Numbered from the stretch's first letter, positions 50,979-63,752 are shown. The stretch is 64,000 nucleotides of DNA from Euryodendron excelsum (GCA_033060915.1 CM065389.1:7820001-7884000), one strand, 5' to 3'. The notes: generated from the sequence alone by a model not told the origin. Numbers and translations are program-made.

Positions 50979-51636
50979 ACTACTCAATAAAAAATAGGAG
51001 TAGTTTCAATTTAGCCCTTGTGGTTTGCTCAAAAAAACATACACCCCTTCAATGTTAAAAACCTACAGTTACAACCCTGTGCGCCAGACTAAAGTGAAAA
51101 CATCTTAATTTTTCCATCCGAGATGATGGAGATTGGTATGCTCACGCTGGATACTGAGTATTTGACTAAGCAGATGGTATTTTCTGCCAATTCTAACACT
51201 TGAAAGGACAATTTTGCCCTTGTTCTGTGAATATAAGAAGATGAGGCCATCAATAAGCTGCTGCTCTGTTTTCTTTATAGAGAAAAAATTGTAAAACTCC
51301 ATGGCATTTACCAAGTCATCGCAAAGTGGGCTATCAACAAACAAAAATCTTATTTGGTTGAGTAGCTATTTGGTTGTAATTAATAATCTTTTTTCTCAAA
51401 CTTTCCTCTCACTCCTCCATGAAGCCTATAAGTACCAAGCAATGTTTCCATACGAAGATATCTGACCCAATTCCCATCTCTTTAATAAACCTCTTTGAGT
51501 AAATTGACCTCCGGCAGGATCCAACATGTTAACGACACCAAAAAATATTCCTTCTAGGTTTAAGATTATAAACATCAGTCATTACACTTAAAACCCAAAT
51601 CCCTTCATCCAGCTGACCACCATCTGACAATGGCAA

Positions 51637-51639
<3 letters not shown>

Positions 51640-51696
<57 letters not shown>
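51640..51696 (+). repeat. CT dinucleotide microsatellite
   Basis: An uninterrupted (CT)n run of 57 bp within a roughly 140-bp segment (about 51605-51750) that unit A lacks. It probably mutates rapidly. Confidence 0.97.
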
Positions 51697-51700
<4 letters not shown>

Positions 51701-52069
51701 ATGTATATGCAACATATGTACAAAATACACAGCTGCCATTGGCCACAGGTTGATGCCCCTTTTTTGTTGGAAATGCATTGCACTGAATTGATAAAGGAAA
51801 TAAATTCTATTTCCACACAAGAACACGTCCTTACACAGGACTGTGCGCAAATTCCCACATATTCTTAAAACTTCTTTCTCATGATTAACAAAAACATTAA
51901 ATTTGTAGCACCCGCGACATTAGATATTATATATACTGGGGGTCTTATATTTTAATTGCCATATAGACTAGACTTTGATGACTTTTGGCACTTGTGTATT
52001 CATACCATGATAACAAAATCATGAAATTTCCAATCCAGTATTTTTGAATTACCTATTTCACATGAAAAC

Positions 52070-52312
52070 AGTTCAATCTGTTAGAGAAAAGGGGCAACTA
52101 TATATTTATTTCTTCACACGTCTTTTTACGTGTGGCTAAACTCTTAATCAAAAGCGGATCAAATACAAGAAAATATTCATGGGTGAACAGTGAGATTTGA
52201 ACTCAGGACTTGTCCCTGCTCTGATTTCACGTTAAATTGTTAACCACCAACTCATCTAAAAACTTAAACAATTAGAGAAAGGGGCAATTGTATATTTATA
52301 TTTTTACAAAGA
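52070..52312 (-). mobile_element. TRIM-like remnant (unit B copy)
   Basis: Collinear with 37438-37676. The primer-binding-like site is more decayed here (GCTCTGATTTCA at about 52218). Confidence 0.5.
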
Positions 52313-53013
52313 CCATATCTAATTTCATTGTCTTGATCATTGAAAGAATGAAAAAAAAAAAAAAAAAAACACACCAGTTTTTTCTTCTGTAGATTTTCCT
52401 TCAAACATCCTGTACGAATAAAACCATTTTTTTTCCCTTTTGAACACCATGTATGTAGAAAGCAATGGCCTCCACTTTCAACCTTATTCTTTATGGGAGG
52501 AAATTGAAACCCTCGCATTTGCTTCTCTAATAATAAACAAACCCGTTTGAGATTTTCCTTAATTTTGTTGCTAATGGCGGATTGGTTAAGGTCTACTTGC
52601 ATTTAGGACTTGCCCTTGCATTCGATTCCACAAATACTGATCTCGGGCCTGCAAAAAGAGAAAGAAAGAAAGCTGCAATAAGAATTTAGGCATAGTTAGC
52701 TCTCTGTGAGCCAGAATTTGATTGTCCATCATTGTTGTCCGTAGGCAAGAATTCTTAATTATAAGTACATAATAATTATAAGTTATTATTAGTAATTATG
52801 TACATATTAATTATTATTTTAATAAAATATTAGTTTTTTATTATACTTTTGTGTCTTGTACAGATTTGAAGTTAAAACAAGCAAAATAAAGTCAACCTAC
52901 ACACAAATATTTATTTAAGTGTTAATTTGACGTAGTATATATATATATATATTATATTATATATATATAAATGCATATTATATTTATATATGTTAGTGGT
53001 ATAATATATTATT

Positions 53014-53048
<35 letters not shown>

Positions 53049-54706
53049 AGGTGACCCACGGAATTGATGGCAAGTGAATTAGGTTGGATTAAATAAATGA
53101 AAGCAAAGTGAATGAATAATAAAAAGAAAAAAAAAATGAAAGACATGATGAAAAGCATGGAGGAAGTGGCCATCGTCGGCCGAAGAGAATTTCTTAAAAT
53201 AAAAAAAGAATGAAAGGAAGTTCACCCATTTGGCCAAATGCCTATAAATTGGGATCATCTGGGGGAAGAAAGGAGGAGTCCGGAGAGCCAAAAGAGAGGA
53301 GTTAAGGAGGAAGAGTTAGAGAGTTTTAGTTAGGGATTAGTTTGTTATCTGTTTAATTTTTCAGCCAGTTTTCTTTTCAATATCGTTGCTCTGCTGTAAT
53401 TAATTGTTTCATTTATGAAGTTATTTTTCAAGTCAAATCTCTTTAATATTACGAGTAGCTAATTTTATTCTTGATGGCAATTATGAAGATCATTCGAGAA
53501 TCTTGAGATATCAATAGAAGTAATTGATATTTCTTGATAATTAAATTTTAGATCTTTGAAAAAACTTAAATTCTTAACTATGTTTGTAATACCTTCCGTC
53601 TTGACAAAGCAGCTGGTATATACAAATCGATGGTATAAATTTATGGCGTTAATTTTGCTATTCTAGATTTAATTGTTATTGAAATTATATTTTTATCGCT
53701 AAGTCTGCCAAATCAAAGGCTCAAAACAAAATCAATGATTTGAGTTATAAAAACACCGTTACTATTTCAGGTAAATCGGGTGGTCCAATCAATCAGATTC
53801 AAGACCGTTTTTGTTATTTAAAGTCTAGTTCCCTAATCATCAAATCTTTCAAACCAATACATTTTTCTTTTGGTTACTATTTTTCTACACCAACTGTCCA
53901 GACCTCAACGGTACTATTCTTGATAGAATTCAAACAGGTTGGTTTAGGTTTTAACTGAAGTCATTGCAATACAACGATATTTAACACGGCTTATTCGGTA
54001 TCTAATTTTTTATTGTGGTTGAATTTATTTTTTTTACTGTGGGTGAATTCATCTTTTATCGTGGATGAATTTTCAACTGAAACTTTAACCGTTCCCTATA
54101 GATTCGATCGCAACTTACTGAGTTATTATTACATCACAACTATATACTAGCGGATTTCAATCACATTATTTACAAGTGATCAAAGAACAGATTACAATAT
54201 AATCAATCATTGTTCGTACACATTAATAGACTAGAGGGCAGGACACATGCAATGTATGTGTAACTCTCCCACTTGTAGTAATTATAGAAGCGTGAGGGAT
54301 GAATAAAAAATTAACATTCAATTATGTAAGGAATTGAATGGTCAAAATTTCTTTTAATTGCTTCAACTGATAAATTAAAATAAATTTCTAAATTTCTAAA
54401 GAGCATTTTTTATAAATAAGAGAGATACACAACTTCTAGAATAATCACTTTAAAAAGATACGAAACTTTCAAAATAATTACTTTATATGTTAGAATAGAT
54501 TATGCGATCTCCTTCCTTAGATTTTTGCTCCTCGTCATATTGATACAGGGAGACAGCGATGCCGATTAAGCAGGAAAGAAACCCTCGCGCTATTACTCAA
54601 ATCGGATTAGAATTCCATGCCTTAAATTGCTGCAATTCAATATCGTTCAAATTGTATTTAATAAGGAAGATATCCATTTAAGAGACATCACTGAGATAAA
54701 ACACTA

Positions 54707-55106
54707 TCGTAACACAATTTTTAGAAGCGTATTGTACTTTATATTTACAGATTCAACCCCTCTCTAGTCATCCTCCATACATTTCTCGGCGTGCCACATG
54801 TTTAAAAAATTAATCCTACTGCTATACTTATCAACTCTCTCAAAAAAACATTTTAACAAAATTTTTAGAGTTTAAAATAAAAAGAAATTTAAATTTTTTT
54901 GTGTCAATTGCCAACAACTATTGACCAACTAATACACTTGTAGAGATTTATGAGAGAAGGATAAGGGTTCTTATTTCCGGCATAGTCTAAAAAATCCATA
55001 TTTCCGGCATAGTCTAAAAAATCCATATAACGACTATTTTCATTAGGGCTAGACCAGGAGTGGGTCAAACCTACATTATATAATAACAACTCAAGTACTA
55101 GCCCGT
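54707..55106. other. Single-copy stretch between unit B and partial copy C
   Basis: 400 bp without a gene. It holds one perfect 27-bp tandem duplication (54973-54999 and 55000-55026; core TTTCCGGCATAGTCTAAA). Confidence 0.6.
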
Positions 55107-55654
55107 GGGCGTTGGTGGCGGTGGGTGGTGGTGAGCGTCAGTAATAGACGACGATGGTAGGTCGTGGGTATCAGTAGCAGATGATGATGGAAGGAGGTGG
55201 GTGGTGGTGGGCATCGGTAGCAGACGACAATTGTGGGTGGTGGTGGGTGAAATTGTTAAAATAGTGTCAAAGTTTCAAATAACTTAATGGATTTTTAAAT
55301 CGTAAGTTATTTTTGGTCTTTTAATAAAAAATATTTTTTTTGAAAAAACATTCTCTTTACTTTTTAGTCAATCAAACAACGAAAAATTTGAAAATGAGTA
55401 AATAAAATCAAACGGAGCCTTAATGTCAATATAAAAGATTTGTCTTTTACAGGGGTATTTTTGTCATTTTACTAAACCTGTTTCCATCCATTGTACATAT
55501 AAGTTCAAATCACATGGGTTTATTTACTTTTTTTGAACTAGAGGATGATCATTTAATTTTTACTCAAAACACAAGAAGGTAAAGTGTAATTAACTCTTAC
55601 CTTTTTCTTAGCTTGGGTGGTTTGCCTGGATTGCTGGAAGGGGTGTCATGGGTC
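55107..55654. repeat. Partial third copy (C) of the duplicated region, cut by the Sirevirus
   Basis: Matches 34663-35233 of unit A and 49090-49660 of unit B: GGT-rich block, then AAATTGTTAAAAYAGTGTCA and the right end of the larger MITE, stopping at GTCATGGGTC. In A the sequence goes on GAGTTAGGTAG; here the retrotransposon LTR begins instead. Confidence 0.88.
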
Positions 55655-57482
55655 TGTTGGCCCAAGAAGGCAACCCAAGAGGAGGGGGGTGAATTGGGTT
55701 TTATAGAGTTTATATCAAGAATTGCAACTAAAAACAGTTTATGTATTTCAACAACACTTAATCAAAGTATATATATCAAGCATGTGAAGTATATACCAAT
55801 GTGTATATTTATGCAAGCATATATAATGAGCTAATAAGCAAAACAGAGACAAAAGAGAAGAGCACCAGATTTTATAGAGGTTCGGCCAACCTTGCCTACG
55901 TCCTCTCTTCTTCGATTCTTTTAAAGGGATTCCACTATGTAACACTCTTTACACAGCTGCTGGTTTTGCCACAAATGCTCAGCTCACTCTTACAAAAACT
56001 TTTTCCCAAGCTTTTAAAACCCAAGAGATTTTGTCCAAGCTTCTCTCAAACTTACAAGTATTTTTATCCAAGAACACTCAAACTTACAGGTTTACAAACC
56101 CACCCAAGTGAAATGAATAAAGGTTATACAATGAGTAACTCTCTTAATGAGTATATGAACAAATACAACTCAATGAATAACCTTAAACACTCAGCAAAAA
56201 TATGTGGCAGTGAGGTACAAGAGATTTTCAGCTTCAAGCTCTTGATATCAATGGTATAATTGCTCTTGTCATCATCATTGAAGCTGTAAGTATCTTGTAA
56301 TTAAAGATATGGATCGATTCTAGCCATTAGAGAAGTATGAGAGAAGTTTTGGTTGCATATTTACCCATACCGTTTGTCAGATATATAGTCGTTACTGTCT
56401 GGGAGTCGACTCTTTTTGCATTTCAGTAGATTTGTCAAGGCTCTGTCCAAATGAGTCGACTCTTTTGCTCCAGGAGTCAACTCTTTTAAGCAGTCTCCAG
56501 AATTTTTGTTCTTTGTTGAAATGAGTCGACTTTTTTTACGGTAGGAGTCGACTCTTTTGAGTCTCCAACAGAATTCCAAGGCTCTGTTCGAAAGAGTCGA
56601 CTCTTTTTACAGCAGGAGTCGACTCTTTTAAGCAGAAAACATGTTTTTGTAATTTTTCTTCATTCTTCTCCAAAGTCTCCAATTTTTTCATGGATCATCC
56701 AAATAAGCTTTTTAAAACTTACAAACACTTCTTCAAGATTGGATGACTCCAAGAACATCTTCAATCCATTCTAGATGAATTTACTTTATTTTCATTACTT
56801 GTAGAGCTCTTCCATCATTAATGCTTCAATCATTTAACCAAGTTTTCATCATGATCTTCAAGAGAGCTTCCAAGACTTAAAATCTTCATTTCTTTAGCTG
56901 ATTCTCTATTCTTCTTTGAACATCTTCATTTCTAGATTTCTTCTAGAATTCTTCAATCAATATAACTTCTCCATAGACTTTAACAAATCTTCCAAGAAAG
57001 CTTTTCTAGTCTTGTGATTCCTTCCATGTCTTTAAGACATCTTCAAATCTAACAAGAAAGCTTCTCTATCTTTGAGTCGGTCTCTTCTTCTTCCATTCTT
57101 GCAAGATATCTTCAAGTCCTCAAAATCTTCAATTTTTTCAATCAAGACTTTGAGCATTTTCATTTTTCTTCCTTGATATCCATTATCTTCATTCTCTTAT
57201 AAGATTACCATTGTTGAATATGCCATTCTTTCATACTTATCAATCTTCAATCTAAGATTTTCATCATCTTGAGATTCCTTTATCTTCTTATAATATCAGC
57301 TTTGTAGAATACATCATCTCATCATGCTTTTCATTCTTTATTCAAATCTTTGCATCACAAATCCTCCATTATGATGAACTTCAAGTCAAGATCTAATTAA
57401 TAATTAATCTGCACACTAAGTAGAATTATTAAATCATTAAACCATATTTTGTTATCATCAAAATCAAGACAATGACTCAACA
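55655..57482 (-). repeat. Sirevirus 3' LTR
   Basis: 1828 bp bounded by TGTTG...CAACA, directly beside the polypurine tract at 57483-57497. It contains the GAGTCGACTC array (56403-56625) and a long stretch of TCTTCAA-type pyrimidine-rich sequence (56650-57300). The second LTR lies outside the window, so age cannot be estimated here. Confidence 0.88.
56403..56625. repeat. Array of palindromic GAGTCGACTC repeats in the LTR
   Basis: Perfect palindromes at 56403, 56453, 56545, 56594 and 56616, plus variants GAGTCAACTC (56473) and GAGTCGACTT (56523). They come in pairs about 20-22 bp apart, each usually followed by TTTT, with about 70 bp between pairs and shared flanks (GGCTCTGT before, AAGCAG after). 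Confidence 0.9.
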
Positions 57483-58535
57483 ATCTCCCCCTTTTTGATG
57501 ATGACAAAACCTTAAAAATATATGCAATTTAAACTCAACATAAAACATAAGGATTAAAATGTATGAGAGGCATGTTGCTTTCATATATTTTTCATATAAA
57601 GTATTTCTCCCCCTTTTTGTTAATCATTCAAAAAGGGACAACAAAAATGGAATGCAAATATAGAATGAAAAATGTGGATTCAAAGTCCAAAAAAAAAATA
57701 TCTCTCCCCCTTAATGAAGGAGTTTTCTTTGATATGGCATACAAAGGAACCTTTATAAGTATAGACAATATGCTCAAAATTCTAAGAAGATCAATACATA
57801 TCTGAAATGAGAAATATGGAGAAAGTGAGATTTTCATACCAAACCTTTGCTCCCCCTTGCTTTTGTACTTTGTGCCTTAGAGTAGTTTCAGATTCAAGGT
57901 AAAGCAAACTCGAACTTAAATGATCAGGGCATGTATGCACGTGGAAGTGCAGAACATGTATGCTTCAGTCATGTCTTTGGACGCTTCATTGCTTATGCTC
58001 CACTGCATCAGGTTCATGCTCTCCTTTCACAACAAACAAAGGCTCCCCCTTTTTATGTAGTTGATGCCTTATTACAATACAATTCTTTTGCACCCATTTA
58101 ATACTAGAGAACAATTCATTGCAGTCAACTAGTACCAGATAATGAAATGAAAGTTTAAAGAGAAATCTTTTTCTTATACCTAGTAATGCATTGAGAAGAA
58201 ATTTCTCCCCTTTTTGTCAAATCATAACAAGGAATAATAGATGGAGAAACAATAGACAGGTACAATAGCAAAAATAGAATAAAATGATGTTTATGAGAAG
58301 GACATTGATTAAGGCAGTTAAAGCACTCACTCATTCAACATTCACAATAATAACAATGTTAAGACAGTTTAAGCAATTCACAAGTAAAATAGCAATGTTG
58401 AGACAATGAGATCTAAAACACATCATTTATTCATAAATAAACATTTAAGAGAGTTTAACAAAAAGAACCATCCACAAAATATTACATATTACTTTGTTCA
58501 AAAATAGAAAATAGAAAGTTCAGAGGCAGGGGTCT
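57483..58535 (-). promoter_or_regulatory. Sirevirus 3' leader with multiple polypurine tracts
   Basis: Tracts seen on the plus strand as CTCCCCCTTTTT occur at 57485 (next to the LTR, the working position), 57607, 57703, 57849, 58042 and 58205. Repeated polypurine tracts upstream of the 3' LTR are a known Sirevirus feature; they prime plus-strand DNA. No protein here. Confidence 0.8.
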
Positions 58536-60053
58536 TCATTTTCTTTTGGGAGAAGGGGTTTGAGAGAGATCAACTGGATCATCAGCAGCGTTTGAAAATT
58601 TGCTGCTTGAAGGTCTTTGTCTTAGGCCATATTTGTGAGATGCAACAAAGGGCTTAGAAGGAGTTTGGTCAAAGGGATCAGAGGGGTCTGCAGGTGATGG
58701 CTGAGAAGAGGTATGCTCCCTTTCACTAGATCCTTCCAACTCATCTGTACTTAAATCCTCTGCTGCAAATTCTGCTGCTAAAGGGAAGAGAGGCTTGTAT
58801 TGGTCTCCAACCAGCTTCTTCATATATTTGCCAATATGCTCGGTGGAAAGAGCAATGTCATTACCAACTTTCTCTCTTATTTTGTTTCCTTCAGATACAA
58901 AGGTCTTACTTAATTCCCTCACCTTCTTTTCAACAAAGAGTAACCTGATAGCCCCATTATCAGTTTTCTGGTCTAACTTGGTGAATATCTCTTTTTGATG
59001 CCTCTTCAAATCTCTTACCATGCTCATCAAAATAGACACATCCACAAATTGGCCACTTGGAACAATACTCATTCGAAAAAGTTCCCTTGGAGCAGGAGAA
59101 GGGGCAGGTCTAGAGGGTTCACCACTTTCTGGTATGGCACTGGAAGGTTCACCTCTTTCAGTGGATTCAATTCTAGGAGTGCCACTGTCAATATGTTTCT
59201 CCTTTCTAGGGGTTCAGGTCTTGCTCTGTGGGTTGAAGTGATAGCCCATTCTTGACAAAGTTTTCTGATTATACTCATCAGAATTTGAATCAGGGGTTGT
59301 GTGCTTTTCACCCCTTAAGTCTATCTTGAAGTGCTTGAAAACTTTTGTCAAGAAAATCCCATAGGGTAGGCTAACTTTGGTTCTTGAAGCCTTGACAATA
59401 TGCTCTAGGATGAATTCAGGCAAATCAATCTTAGTGTCTGTCAAATAAGCCCAAAGGAAAAACAATTCCCTTTCAGTGATGTAGTCAAACTGGCCACCTT
59501 TAGGAATGAGAATGTGACAGATAAAATGATGCACTAATCTCAGTTCCAAAGGCAATTCATTGGCTATAGGTTGGAATGAATCATCAGTGATCTCCTTTCC
59601 CAATAAGGTAGACAAAGCAGTTTTTCTACTAACATCTTTCTTGTCCATTTGCCCACCACTAGCAATTTTCAAAATCTGACAAATCACTTCTTTAGTGAGT
59701 GTAATGATTTCACCTTTCACATAACTAGTCACATTGACATCCTCAGTTTCCTTTTCTACATGGGCATAGAATTATCCCACAATTTCAGGGTATACATCAT
59801 CCTTTAACAAGGTGATGGATTTCCAACCAAGGGCTTCAAATTTAGAATCAAATGCAAACTTTTCTTTGGCAAAGAATGCATAATCTCTCCATCTTCCATT
59901 TAAAATAACTCTAGAAGAGAAGATTTTCTCATACTTATCTCGGTTAGATTTCTTCTCAAAGTAGATGGTGTTATCGAGAAATTCATCTTCTTGCTCCTCA
60001 GTTTGCTTCCCTTTTCTCCTTTTTGAAAGCCTGGAAGAGTCCCCTTTTGTCAT
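58536..60053 (-). pseudogene. Sirevirus envelope-like extra ORF
   Basis: About 505 codons downstream of pol, interrupted by two in-frame stops (TAA near 59772, TGA near 59214). The N-terminal third has G-R-W-R-D-Y-A-F-F and L-G-W-K-S-I-T-L-L, typical of the 'putative plant transposon protein' domain in Sireviruses. The C-terminal part has a charged helical stretch (L-K-R-H-Q-K-E-I-F) and a Pro/Ser-rich tail ending P-S-P-K-R-K. I see no convincing signal peptide or membrane segment, so 'envelope-like' is a name of convention; function unknown. Confidence 0.8.
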
Positions 60054-60639
60054 CCTCTTCGTTCCTCTTTGGATGTGGGCGTCGGCTCTTTTAGGGTTTT
60101 CTTGCTTTTCTTTGATAGAGCAGATTTTGGAGTCATGGAGGGTTGAAAATGGCGGTTGAAGGAAGTTAGAAAGACTCTAGGATGATCAAATATACGTTGA
60201 GTAAGGATTGGAAGAGAGTTTTTCGGTGGTTGGAAGTGGAGGTGGCGGTTGATCGTGAAAGAAGGGAGAGAGAACAGAAATTTTGAAATGATTCGAATAA
60301 AACAGGGGTTTTACAATTTTAAAGCAATTTTTGCTTAAATGAGTCGACTCATGGCTTAAAAAGGGTCGACTCTTTTGAGCAAAGAAAGCTTTCTGAGCTC
60401 TCTGTTCAAATGAGTCAACTCTTTTGACAAGAGAAATTGACTCTTTTCAACAGAGGACATCTGGGGCTTATTCCAGAGTCCAGGGGTCGACTCTTTTGAG
60501 GCATGAGTCGACTCTTTTCCTCCAGAAATGCAAAGATGTGTTTTTAAAAGCTATAAAATGCATCAAACAAGTTTGTAATCAATTTCAAAGGTACATATGT
60601 ATTCATCAAACATATATAGACATCTAAGCATTCAAGATA
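60054..60639. repeat. Pol to extra-ORF spacer with a second GAGTCGACTC array
   Basis: Perfect palindromes at 60341 and 60505; near copies GGGTCGACTC (60364, 60485), GAGTCAACTC (60413) and a half-site GACTCTTTT (60440). Most are followed by TTTT, and CTCTGTTCAAAT precedes one, as in the LTR array. The spacer has no open frame of interest. Confidence 0.85.
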
Positions 60640-62120
60640 AAGGATTTTTGATTCTCAATTCTCTCCTAATCATACAAAATCTTTCTTCATTTAAAGGTTT
60701 TGTGAATATATCAGCAAGTTAATGTTCAGTACTCACAAAATCAAGCAAGATATCACCTTTTTGTACATGATCACGTATAAAATGATATCTAATCTCAATG
60801 TGCTTTGTGCAAGAGTGTTGGATAGGATTTTTAGTTAGATTGATGGCACTTGTGTTATCACATTTAATCGGAATATGTTCAAATGTTAAACCAAAATCCT
60901 CTAGTTGATGTTTTATCCAAAGCACTTGTGCACAACAATTTTCGGCTACAATATACTCAGCCTCAGCTGTAAAAAGGGTAACTGAGTTTTGTTTCTTACC
61001 AAATTATGAAACAAGCATATTTCCAAGAAATTGACAAGAGCCACTAGTGCTCTTTCTATCAACTTTACTACCAGCATAATCAGCATCTGAATAACCAATT
61101 AAGTTCAAAGATGTGTCTCTAGGATACCACAATCCAAGATTAGGTGTGTGCTTCAGGTATTTAAATATCCGTTTAACAGTAACAACATGTGATTCCTTAG
61201 GATTAGATTGAAAGCGAGCACACAAGCATACACTAAACATAATATCAGGCCTACTAGCAGTCAAGTAAAGCAATGAGCCTATCATACTTCTATATAGCTT
61301 GGTATCTACCGAAATACCTTTCTCATCACTGTCAAGCTTTGTTGAAGTATTCATAGGGGTGCTCAATGGTTTTGCATCTTCCAATCCAAACTTCTTGAGT
61401 AGATATTTGATGTATTTAGCTTGGTTAATGAAAATTCCTTCCCTTGATTGTTTGATTTGAAGTCCAAGGAAGTAATTGAGCTCACCTATCATGCTCATCT
61501 CAAACTCACCTTGCATACACTTAGCAAATTCTTTGCAAAGCTTTTCTTTAGTAGAGCCAAATATAATGTCATCAACATAAATTTGCACTAGTAACATGTC
61601 ATGATTTTTAACCTTTATAAAAAGAGTTGTATTAACTTTTCCTCTCGTAAAATCATTTTTAGTCAAAAATTTGCTTAGGCTTTCATACCAGGCCCTTGGG
61701 GCTTACTTTAAACCATATAAGGCTTTAGTAAGTTTGAAAACATAATTTGGAAATAAAGGATTTTTGAAACCAGGAGGTTGTTCAACATACACCTCTTCAG
61801 ATGTAAAACCATTCAAAAATGCACTTTTCACATCAATTTGATAAAGTTTGAAATTTTTGAAACATGAAAATGCAAGCAACATTCTAATAGCTTTTAACTT
61901 AGCTACAAGTGCATAGGTTTCATCAAAATCAATTCCTTCTTCTTGACTATAGCCTTGAGCTACAAGTCTTGCCTTGTTTCTAAAAACAGTTCTAGATTCA
62001 TTCATCTTGTTTCTGAACACCCATTTGGTTCCAATTATAGAATGATCTTTAGGTCTAGGAATAAGATTCTAAACCTCATTCTTTTCAAATTGGTTTAACT
62101 CTTCTTGCATGGCCATAATC
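60640..62120 (-). pseudogene. Sirevirus reverse transcriptase and RNase H
   Basis: Minus-strand remnants of the copia RT. The catalytic Y-V-D-D is intact (V-Q-I-Y-V-D-D-I-I-F-G), as are Q-P-P-G-F and A-L-Y-G-L-K, followed by RNase H (S-D-A-D-Y-A-G, then I-K-C-D-N-T-S-A-I). In-frame stops at 62069-62071, 61703-61705, 61004-61006 and 60719-60721 break it into pieces. Most look like single G-to-A or C-to-T events at Trp or Gln codons. Confidence 0.9.
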
Positions 62121-62326
62121 CATGACTCATCATTTTCAGCATCCTGAAAATATTTTGGTTCTATTTGTGAAAGAAAAACAAGATGATTACATACATTTCT
62201 AAGAGATGATCTTGTTCTTACCCCTTGTGATGGATCACCTAGTATTTGCTCTGTTGGATGGTTGTGGACAAATTTTCATTCCTTTGGCAATCCTTCATTC
62301 TCATCTTGTTGGCTTGAGAAGTCATC

Positions 62327-63304
62327 TCAATTTCCACTTTCATGTGGTGGAGCTTCACTTTGAGTTGGGTTAATATTCAATGTATCCAAGTTCTTCTCCA
62401 CATCTTCTACATCATCATTCACAGCCTTTCTAGACAAAGAGTTTAGTTCATCGAAGGTAACATGAATTGATTCTTCAACAACTAAGGTTTTCTTATTGTA
62501 AACTCTATAGGCCTTGCTACGTGAGGAATATCCTAGAAAGACAGCTTTATCAGATTTTGCGTCGAATTTACCAAGGTTGTCCTTATTGTTATTCAACGCA
62601 AAACATTTGCATCCGAAAGCTCTAAAATATGAAACATTTGGTTTCTTGTTTTTCCAAAGCTCATATGGGGTTTTATTCAAAAATTTTCTTATCAAAACTC
62701 TGTTTAAAACATAGCAAGTTGTGTTAACAGTTTCAGCCCAAAAATATTTTGATAAATTGTTTTCACAAAGCATTGTTCTCCCCATTTCTTCTAAAATTCT
62801 ATTTTTCCTCTCAACAACTCCATTTTGTTGAGGAGTTTCAGGTGCTGAAAAATTGTATTCAAAACCATTTTCATCACAGTATATTTCAAACGGTTTGCAA
62901 TCAAACTCACCACCATGGTCAGTCCTAATTGTTGTGATTGTAAATCCTTTTTCGTTTTGAACCTTTTTACAAAACTTGGTGAAGAAAGCAATTGTTTCAT
63001 CTTTGTGAGCTAGAAAGAATGTCCATGTGAATCTTAAATAATCATCAACAATGACAAGAGCATATTGTTTACCAGCTAAACTTAGAGTTCTAGTTGGTCC
63101 AAATAAATCCATATATAATAGTTGAAGTGGTCTAGAAGTAAAGAGCATGTTTATGGATTTAAAAGAAACTCTGGTTTGCTTTCCCATTTGACATGCATCA
63201 CAAATTTTATCTTTTTCAAAATTGAGTTTGGGAAGACCATTTACTAACTCATTTTTTGAAATTTTTGAAAGAATGCTCATACTAATATGATCAAGTCTTC
63301 TATG
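62327..63304 (-). pseudogene. Sirevirus integrase
   Basis: Zinc-binding H-H-C-C region (C-D-A-C near 63190) and core with all three acidic residues: Y-M-D-L-F-G-P, T-D-H-G-G-E-F and V-V-E-R-K-N. The open stretch is 317 codons from its first Met, but the reading frame from protease is closed by a TGA at 63305-63307. The C-terminal end stops at about 62327, before RT, where further stops occur. Confidence 0.9.
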
Positions 63305-63697
63305 TCACGACCAACTATCCTCTTTGTTCACAGCAACAAGGCACTTGATTTTACAAGAAGATAATTCATTTAAGTTGAAAGTGTAAATATTACCTTGTCT
63401 ATGACCAGTTAATATGATCTTGTTATTATTTATGTTTACTACATTACATTTAGATGATTCAAACACTACTTTGCAACCTTTGTCACACAATTGACTAATG
63501 CTCAACGGGTTGTGTTTAAGTCCTTTAACAAGTAAAACATTCTCAATAGAAGTTGAAGAATTTTTACCAATACTACCTATACCGATGATCTTGCCTTTGC
63601 TATTATCTCCAAAAGTAACCAATCCTCCATCCTTTGGTGTGAGAGAAGTGAATTGAGTTTCATCTCCAGTCATATGCCTTGAATAGCCACTGTTCAA
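63305..63697 (-). pseudogene. Sirevirus protease, catalytic Asp lost
   Basis: The usual active-site segment L-D-S-G-C-S-R-H-M of copia proteases reads L-N-S-G-Y-S-R-H-M here, so the catalytic aspartate is Asn. The rest of the domain (H-N-P-L-S-I-S-Q-L-C-D) is recognisable. A TGA ends the frame at the protease-integrase linker. Confidence 0.88.
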
Positions 63698-63752
63698 GTA
63701 CCATTGATCCTTTTTGGAGTTAGCTTGAAGACATACCTACAAAACAAACAAC

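Larger units (their letters stand above)
41547..54706. repeat. Tandem segmental duplication, unit B (about 13.2 kb)
   Basis: Direct repeat of unit A. It starts at a T-run matching the last CIPK8 intron and ends at about 54706, matching 41192. B-specific: Mutator-like insert 46652-48028 and a CT microsatellite segment near 51605-51750. A-specific block 40048-41135 is missing. Stretches without identifiable content include 41740-43680, 44344-45450, 49260-50810 and 52610-54640; the last includes TA/TG microsatellites at about 52935-53050. Confidence 0.92.

Noticed and set aside
51605..51850. Arg/Glu-repeat protein
   Set aside because: Created by the CT microsatellite.
56403..56625. CRISPR-like or satellite array
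   Set aside because: The repeats are 10-bp palindromes in pairs inside a plant retrotransposon LTR, with irregular spacers.
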